A DNA stretch of 64,000 nt, taken from NCBI GenBank assembly GCA_963748005.1, contig CAVVHH010000002.1, positions 2,976,001-3,040,000 on the forward strand. The letters are read 5' to 3'. A program made the position numbers and the translations under genes. Shown one piece after another: positions 59,652-64,000 of this stretch (positions within the stretch are counted from its first letter, which is position 1; the number at the start of each line of letters is the position of its first letter). The notes beneath the pieces were generated by a model. It ran no database searches. It worked only from the letters and a program-made list of their open reading frames with translations, and was not told the DNA's origin. Origin of the DNA: CAILZL01 sp963748005 (GTDB taxonomy: Bacteria; Pseudomonadota; Gammaproteobacteria; Steroidobacterales; Steroidobacteraceae).

Positions 59652-60458
59652 ATGCCGCGCATCGCCCTGGGTCTGGAATACGACGGTAGCTCTTTCGCCG
59701 GTTGGCAGGCACAGGTGCATGCCAGTGGTATTCAATCGGCAGTCGAATCCGCCCTGTCGTTCGTCGCTGCCAACCCGGTCACCGTGACCTGTGCGGGACG
59801 CACCGATGCCGGCGTACATGCGACTATGCAGGTGGTGCATTTCGACACACCGGTGCAGCGCACCGAACGCGCCTGGGTCATGGGCGCCAATGCCAATTTG
59901 CCGGACAGTGTCAGCGCCCTGTGGGCGCGCGCGATTGCCGAGGATTTTCATGCACGCTATGCCGCGCTGGCGCGCAGCTATCGTTATGTGATTCTCAATC
60001 GCACGCCACGACCGGCGCTGCTGCGCGAACGAGTGTGTTGGGTGCGTGAGCCCCTCAACGCCGAACTTATGAATGAGGCGGCACAGGCCCTGGTGGGCGA
60101 ACACGATTTCAGTTCATTTCGCGCGGCCGAATGTCAGTCGCCTACGCCCGTCCGGCGTCTGCAGCACATTCAGGTCACGCGCCTCAACGAATATGTGGTG
60201 CTGGATGTCACCGCCAACGCCTTTCTGCATCACATGGTGCGAAATATCGCTGGAGTGTTGCTGGCGGTAGGGCGCGGACGTCAACCGATTGACTGGCCGG
60301 CAATGTTGTTGCGGGTTCGCGATCGCACCCAGGGTGGCATCACTGCGCCAGCGTCCGGGTTATATCTGTTCGGGGTGTCCTATCCGGAGCAGTTCGCCAT
60401 TCCCAGCTCAGCCAATTGTTCTGCATGGCCACCCGGTCCCGGGCTGCCAGCGCCGTAA
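59652..60458 (+). CDS. truA: tRNA pseudouridine(38-40) synthase
   Basis: Makes pseudouridine at positions 38-40 of the anticodon arm. 268 residues; the catalytic Asp is in GRTDAGVHA near residue 51, with GLEYDGSSFAGWQ at the start and NAFLHHMVRNIAGVLLAVG near 190. In many gammaproteobacteria trpF (or dedA) follows truA; here only 108 bp separate it from accD. Confidence 0.96.
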   Translation: MPRIALGLEYDGSSFAGWQAQVHASGIQSAVESALSFVAANPVTVTCAGRTDAGVHATMQVVHFDTPVQRTERAWVMGANANLPDSVSALWARAIAEDFHARYAALARSYRYVILNRTPRPALLRERVCWVREPLNAELMNEAAQALVGEHDFSSFRAAECQSPTPVRRLQHIQVTRLNEYVVLDVTANAFLHHMVRNIAGVLLAVGRGRQPIDWPAMLLRVRDRTQGGITAPASGLYLFGVSYPEQFAIPSSANCSAWPPGPGLPAP

Positions 60459-60566
60459 CGGGGAATTCCGGAAAATGCAAGGCTTGCCCCCGGCGGCGCA
60501 AGCAGTGATGATCCGCGCCACTGAAGTGCCTGGCGTATAACGAGCTTGGCACATATCGAGAGTTCC

Positions 60567-61442
60567 ATGACCTGGTTCGAGAAGATCATTCCCTCACGCA
60601 TCAAAACCGAGCGTCGTACCCGCTCGGTGCCGGAAGGGTTATGGATCAAGTGTTCGGCTTGCGATGCGGTGCTGTATCGCGCCGAGCTGGAGCGCAACCT
60701 GCATGTATGCCCGAAATGCAGCCATCATATGCGTATCGGTGCCAGGGAACGCCTGGAGCGCTTTCTGGATGCGGACTCGGCGGCGGAACTGGCGGCGAAT
60801 GTCACCCCCGAAGATCCGATGAAGTTCCGCGACACCAAGAAGTATCGCGATCGCCTTATCCAGGCGCAAAAAGGCACCGACGAAACCGATGCGCTGGTGG
60901 TAATGGCTGGCAAGCTGCTGGAGCTGGAGGTGGTGGCCTGCGCCTTTGAGTTCGAGTTTCTGGGTGGCTCAATGGGTTCGGTAGTGGGCGAACGCTTCGT
61001 CCGGGCGGTTGACTACTGTCTGCAGCATCACCAGCCGCTGATCTGTTTTTCCGCCAGTGGTGGCGCGCGCATGCAGGAGGCCCTGTTTTCCTTGATGCAG
61101 ATGTCCAAGACCAGTGCCGCCTTGGCGAAACTGGCGCAGGCGCGTCTGCCCTTTGTGTCCATCCTGACCGACCCAACCATGGGTGGCGTATCGGCCAGCC
61201 TGGCCATGCTCGGCGATGTAAATATTGCCGAGCCCCGCGCACTGATCGGCTTTGCCGGACCGCGCGTCATTCAGCAAACCGTACGCGAAACATTGCCTGA
61301 AGGGTTCCAGCGTAGTGAATTCCTGCTCGATCATGGTGCTGTGGACATGATCGTTGATCGCCGCGACATGCGCGAGCGGGTGGCGCAACTGCTGGCGGCA
61401 TTCATGCATCTGCCGTCGCCGGTCTTGCCGGCCCCGGTGTGA
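60567..61442 (+). CDS. accD: Acetyl-CoA carboxylase carboxyltransferase subunit beta
   Basis: Beta subunit of carboxyltransferase for malonyl-CoA synthesis. 291 residues. The N-terminal zinc finger (CSACDAVLYRAELERNLHVCPKCSHH, four Cys) starts near residue 27. The crotonase-fold core has GGARMQEALFSLMQM near 164, TDPTMGGVSASLAMLGD near 197 and GFAGPRVIQQT near 223. The start at 60567 (MTWFEKI) matches homologues. A good terminator lies 28 bp after the stop. Confidence 0.97.
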   Translation: MTWFEKIIPSRIKTERRTRSVPEGLWIKCSACDAVLYRAELERNLHVCPKCSHHMRIGARERLERFLDADSAAELAANVTPEDPMKFRDTKKYRDRLIQAQKGTDETDALVVMAGKLLELEVVACAFEFEFLGGSMGSVVGERFVRAVDYCLQHHQPLICFSASGGARMQEALFSLMQMSKTSAALAKLAQARLPFVSILTDPTMGGVSASLAMLGDVNIAEPRALIGFAGPRVIQQTVRETLPEGFQRSEFLLDHGAVDMIVDRRDMRERVAQLLAAFMHLPSPVLPAPV

Positions 61443-61469
61443 TGTGTGACTGCAGATTGATTTGATACG

Positions 61470-61496
61470 GGCCGGTCGCTGACCGGCCTTGTTGTT
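61470..61496 (+). terminator. Terminator-like hairpin between accD and folC
   Basis: GGCCGGTC (61470-61477) pairs with GACCGGCC (61481-61488) around GCT, followed by TTGTTGTTT. It ends or attenuates the accD transcript, so folC may have an additional promoter. Confidence 0.82.
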
Positions 61497-61522
61497 TGGG
61501 CCATCTTGTATTGGAGAGGAGG

Positions 61523-62797
61523 ATGCGTTTCGAGCAGTTGAGCGAGTGGTTGACCTGGCAGGAAGGTCTGCATCCCACGGCCATTGATCTGGGTCTTGAT
61601 CGCATTCGACAGGTGATGCGGCGTCTTGAGCTGTCGGCGCCGACCTGTCCAGTGATCACGATTGCAGGCACCAAGGGCAAGGGTTCCTGCGCTGTGATTA
61701 CGCACAGCATTCTCAGCGCGGCCGGATATAGGGTGGGCCTGTTCACCTCACCGCATTTGCGCCGTTACAACGAACGTATCCGCATTGCCGGCAATGAAAT
61801 TTCCGACGCCTCGCTGTGTGCGGCGTTTGAGCGCATCGATCAGGCGCGCGGTGACATCTCGCTGACGTACTTTGAATTCAACGCGCTGGCCGCATTCCTG
61901 TGTTTCGACAGCGCAGCGCTCGATGTTTGGGTACTTGAAGTCGGCATGGGCGGTCGTCTGGATGCTGTCAATGTCATTGATGCCGATGTTGCCATCGTGA
62001 CCTCCATCGGACTGGACCATACCGAATGGCTGGGTTCAGATCTGGACAGCATTGCCCGGGAAAAGGCCGGCATTTTTCGCAGTGGCAGGCCGGCCTTGTT
62101 TGGCAGTAGCGATATGCCGGCCGCCATTCAGCAGGTGGCCACAGAAACAGGGGCGCACTTGCTGCGTGCCGGGCGCGACTTCGACTATCAGACTCATGAG
62201 TCCAATTGGACGTGGACCATGGGGCAGCAGCGGTTTGACGCCTTGCCACCCATTGCATTGGCTGGCGAGGTACAGCTGGCCAACGCCAGTTGCGTGCTGG
62301 CCGCTTTGCAACTGTTGCGTGAGCGTTTACCGGTAGCTCGCTTCGCCATCGAGCAGGGGCTGCACACCGTGCACCTGGACGGACGCCTGCAACGAGTCGT
62401 CGATCAACGCACGGGAGTTGATTGGGTGCTCGATGTGGCACATAACACGTTGTCGGCCCAAGTCCTGGCGCGCCACCTTGCCACGCTACCCAACCATCGC
62501 ACCCTGGCGGTGTTCGGCATCATGGCGGACAAGGATCTGGACGGGATCATTGCTGCCGTGGGTGCGCATGTTGATGCCTGGCTGCCGGTGGCTCTGGCGA
62601 GCACTCGCGCATTGCCAGTCACGCAGCTGGCAGAACGGTTGCAGGCCGCGGGACTGGACGTACTGCCCGCCATACCGGAGCTCAAGTCGGCATGTGCACA
62701 GGCCAGCGCACTGTGTGAGGCCGGAACGTTCGAACGAATTCTGGTGTTCGGATCCTTCCTGACAGTGGGACCGGCGCTGGACTGGCTGGCGCTTTGA
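61523..62797 (+). CDS. folC: Bifunctional folylpolyglutamate/dihydrofolate synthase
   Basis: Adds glutamate to folates and makes dihydrofolate from dihydropteroate. 424 residues of the Mur-ligase type. The ATP loop TIAGTKGKGSC lies near residue 45, the LFTSPHLRRYNERIRI block near 73, the VLEVGMGGRLDAVNV near 142, GLDHTEWLG near 166 and DVAHN near 306. A strong GGAGAGGAGG precedes the ATG at 61523. It stops 15 bp before the second large palindromic repeat. Confidence 0.96.
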   Translation: MRFEQLSEWLTWQEGLHPTAIDLGLDRIRQVMRRLELSAPTCPVITIAGTKGKGSCAVITHSILSAAGYRVGLFTSPHLRRYNERIRIAGNEISDASLCAAFERIDQARGDISLTYFEFNALAAFLCFDSAALDVWVLEVGMGGRLDAVNVIDADVAIVTSIGLDHTEWLGSDLDSIAREKAGIFRSGRPALFGSSDMPAAIQQVATETGAHLLRAGRDFDYQTHESNWTWTMGQQRFDALPPIALAGEVQLANASCVLAALQLLRERLPVARFAIEQGLHTVHLDGRLQRVVDQRTGVDWVLDVAHNTLSAQVLARHLATLPNHRTLAVFGIMADKDLDGIIAAVGAHVDAWLPVALASTRALPVTQLAERLQAAGLDVLPAIPELKSACAQASALCEAGTFERILVFGSFLTVGPALDWLAL

Positions 62798-62811
62798 CGC
62801 ATCAGCCTCGA

Positions 62812-63004
62812 TAGGGTCTGTTAACACCAATGGCATCGCTGCGACGGAGGCCTGCTGGTCCCGTCCCTTCGGGTTGGAGTCCCAGGTGGCGCCATACCGC
62901 GTTGCTCGTGGTTCATTTGGAGTGACCATACCTCACTCCTCGCGCCTTGTCTGGCGCCACCTGGGACTCCAACGCAGCCATGTCATTAGTGTTAACAGGC
63001 CCTA
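62812..63004. repeat. Large palindromic repeat, copy 2
   Basis: Outer arms 62812-62843 and 62973-63004 (CTGTTAACACCAATG...CTAATGACATGGCTGCG on complement) pair with four mismatches in 32. Inner arms TTGGAGTCCCAGGTGGCGCC at 62874-62894 and 62952-62972 are perfectly complementary over 21 bp. Loop sequence (GCGTTGCTCGT..., CTCACTCCTCGCGCCTTG) matches copy 1 at 13585-13850, which has an extra nested palindrome and a different inner stem. Confidence 0.9.
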
Positions 63005-63014
63005 TACTTCCGTA

Positions 63015-63659
63015 GTGGAACGACAACTCAAAGAACGCTTGATAGGCGCTGCAGTGCTGGTGGCTGCTGCAGTGATCATGGTCCCGGAAATGTTTTCGGG
63101 GTCGCGCGAGACGGTTACGGCAGAAGCCGATTCCGGGCCGGCTGCCAACCAGATCAAGACCTATCGCGTTGAGCTGCAATCATCACCAACGGCAGCTGCG
63201 GCGGACACTACGGTTGAGCCGCCGGCGGAACGGCCTCTGGATGAAGTACAGGGGATGCAGGCAAACACTGGAGCATCCGAATCTGTACCGTCTCCGGATG
63301 AGCAACATCCGCAGACAGCGGTCACGCAAATCAACAAACAAGTGACAGCGGTTGCTACTGCGCCAGCCAGACAGGAGACCACAAAGCCCGCCAGCTCTGC
63401 AGTCCCCAGCCACAATTCAGCAACCGGTGGCTGGGTGGTGCAGGTAGGCAGTTTTTCTGCACAGGATAAGGCACAACAAATTGCGACCAAGTTGAAAGGT
63501 CAGGGGTTCCAGGCCTTTGTGGGGCCAGTCCAGGTCAATGGCAAGACGCTGTATCGCGTACGGGTCGGCGACCTGGCTGACCGGGCGGGTGCTGATGCAA
63601 TGCTGCAGAAGCTGCGTAGCAGTTATCCTGGCGCGTCAGTAGTCCCCCCTGGGCGCTAG
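63015..63659 (+). CDS. dedD: SPOR-domain protein DedD-like
   Basis: A 214-residue division-associated protein. An N-terminal cytoplasmic tip and membrane helix (ERQLKERLIGAAVLVAAAVIMVP) are followed by a variable, Thr/Ala/Pro-rich periplasmic linker. The C-terminal SPOR domain (GGWVVQVGSFSAQDKAQQIATKLKG...VRVGDLADRAGADAML) binds denuded glycan at the septum. The GTG at 63015 gives the family's MxRQLKERLxGA start; longer reading would run into the palindromic repeat. Between folC and cvpA, its conserved place. Confidence 0.93.
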   Translation: MERQLKERLIGAAVLVAAAVIMVPEMFSGSRETVTAEADSGPAANQIKTYRVELQSSPTAAAADTTVEPPAERPLDEVQGMQANTGASESVPSPDEQHPQTAVTQINKQVTAVATAPARQETTKPASSAVPSHNSATGGWVVQVGSFSAQDKAQQIATKLKGQGFQAFVGPVQVNGKTLYRVRVGDLADRAGADAMLQKLRSSYPGASVVPPGR

Positions 63660-63862
63660 CCTGGCCACGACGCGTTACCAGAATGAGGTGTGCGTGGAAT
63701 ATTGAGAGAATGCCTCCGATAACACAGACGCCAGCCCGGGTGACTTTGCTAGAATGCCGCACCCGCACATTCTGCCCCGCGATTCCCAGCGTTACTGAGT
63801 CTGTGATGACCCGTTTCAGCTCCGTCATTTCTCCCACCGGACCATTGGTTTGCTAAAGCAGC

Positions 63863-64000
63863 ATGAATTCCATTGACTATCTGATCCTCGCCGTTCTGCT
63901 GATCTCGCTGCTTCTGGGTTTTTTCCGTGGCTTTCTGGGTGAGGCCATCAGCCTGATCAGCTGGCTGGGCGGTTTGTGGCTGGCGTGGCACTTTGCCTAT
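63863..64000 (+). CDS. cvpA: CvpA family membrane protein, N-terminal part
   Basis: 46 codons are visible before the window ends. The start, MNSIDYLILAVLLISLLLGFFRG, is the standard first membrane helix of CvpA, a protein needed for colicin V production and envelope robustness; FLGEAISLISWLGGLWLAW follows as the second helix. It lies 203 bp after dedD; purF usually follows. TAGAAT at 63750-63755 resembles a -10 box. Confidence 0.92.
   Translation, partial: MNSIDYLILAVLLISLLLGFFRGFLGEAISLISWLGGLWLAWHFAY

Noticed and set aside
63727..63755. sigma70 promoter for cvpA
   Set aside because: TAGAAT is present, but no acceptable -35 box lies at the right distance.

Overview
The window looks like a chromosomal segment of a gammaproteobacterium with moderately high G+C. 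The main evidence is the set of conserved neighbourhoods: asd-fimV-truA-accD-folC-dedD-cvpA; a zapA / 6S RNA / 5-formyl-THF cyclo-ligase block beside ygfB-pepP-ubiH-ubiI; prmB-aroC; and a gcvT-gcvH-gcvPA-gcvPB operon with a tandem glycine riboswitch. Gene orders and families resemble free-living Nevskiales/Xanthomonadales-type bacteria, but I cannot assign an order from sequence alone. No phage, plasmid replicon, complete insertion sequence or CRISPR array is visible.

Layout. 1-5250: end of rpsI, tRNA-Gln, pyrD, rpiA, a 26-residue Lys/Ala protein, an EVE-domain protein, 5-FCL, 6S RNA, zapA with a zapB-like partner, ygfB. 5300-13580: pepP, two ubiquinone hydroxylases, cyclopropane fatty acid synthase, an AidB-like acyl-CoA dehydrogenase, a lipoprotein aspartyl protease, pterin carbinolamine dehydratase. 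13585-19452: a large palindromic repeat, ispG, then three paralogous Ig/fibronectin lipoproteins, each behind its own c-di-GMP-I (GEMM-I) riboswitch. 19560-26053: the glycine cleavage operon with its riboswitch, dgkA and a PfkB kinase. 26171-44968: a double HtrA/PDZ protease of Nma111 architecture, dbpA, a viroplasmin-RNase H, an MFS transporter, an ABC-F ATPase, a fused acyltransferase like ornithine-lipid synthase OlsF, Sua5, ornithine decarboxylase with a long leader, two cell-wall proteins and several small enzymes. 45271-48777: a DUF4399 protein, then a lower-G+C patch with a HigBA-like toxin-antitoxin pair and a 702-residue ABC/AAA ATPase with a CPYC motif (possible defence patch). 48858-64000: epmA-psd-SCO1 (minus strand), prmB-aroC, a transglutaminase-like protein with two tiny upstream genes, then asd through the start of cvpA.

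Two themes stand out. First, riboregulation is dense: 6S RNA, three c-di-GMP-I aptamers (the middle one visibly decayed) and a tandem glycine riboswitch whose two aptamers are separated by a 147-bp palindromic repeat. Second, many intergenic gaps hold palindromic elements. Several are GTAG-headed REP-like hairpins, and in four genes the TAG stop codon is the TAG of that head. A separate, larger palindrome family has two copies (13585-13850 and 62812-63004) with different but still complementary inner arms, and one copy supplies the stop codon of ispG.

All family names come from reading the translated sequences; no database search was possible. Coordinates of RNA elements are approximate at their ends.
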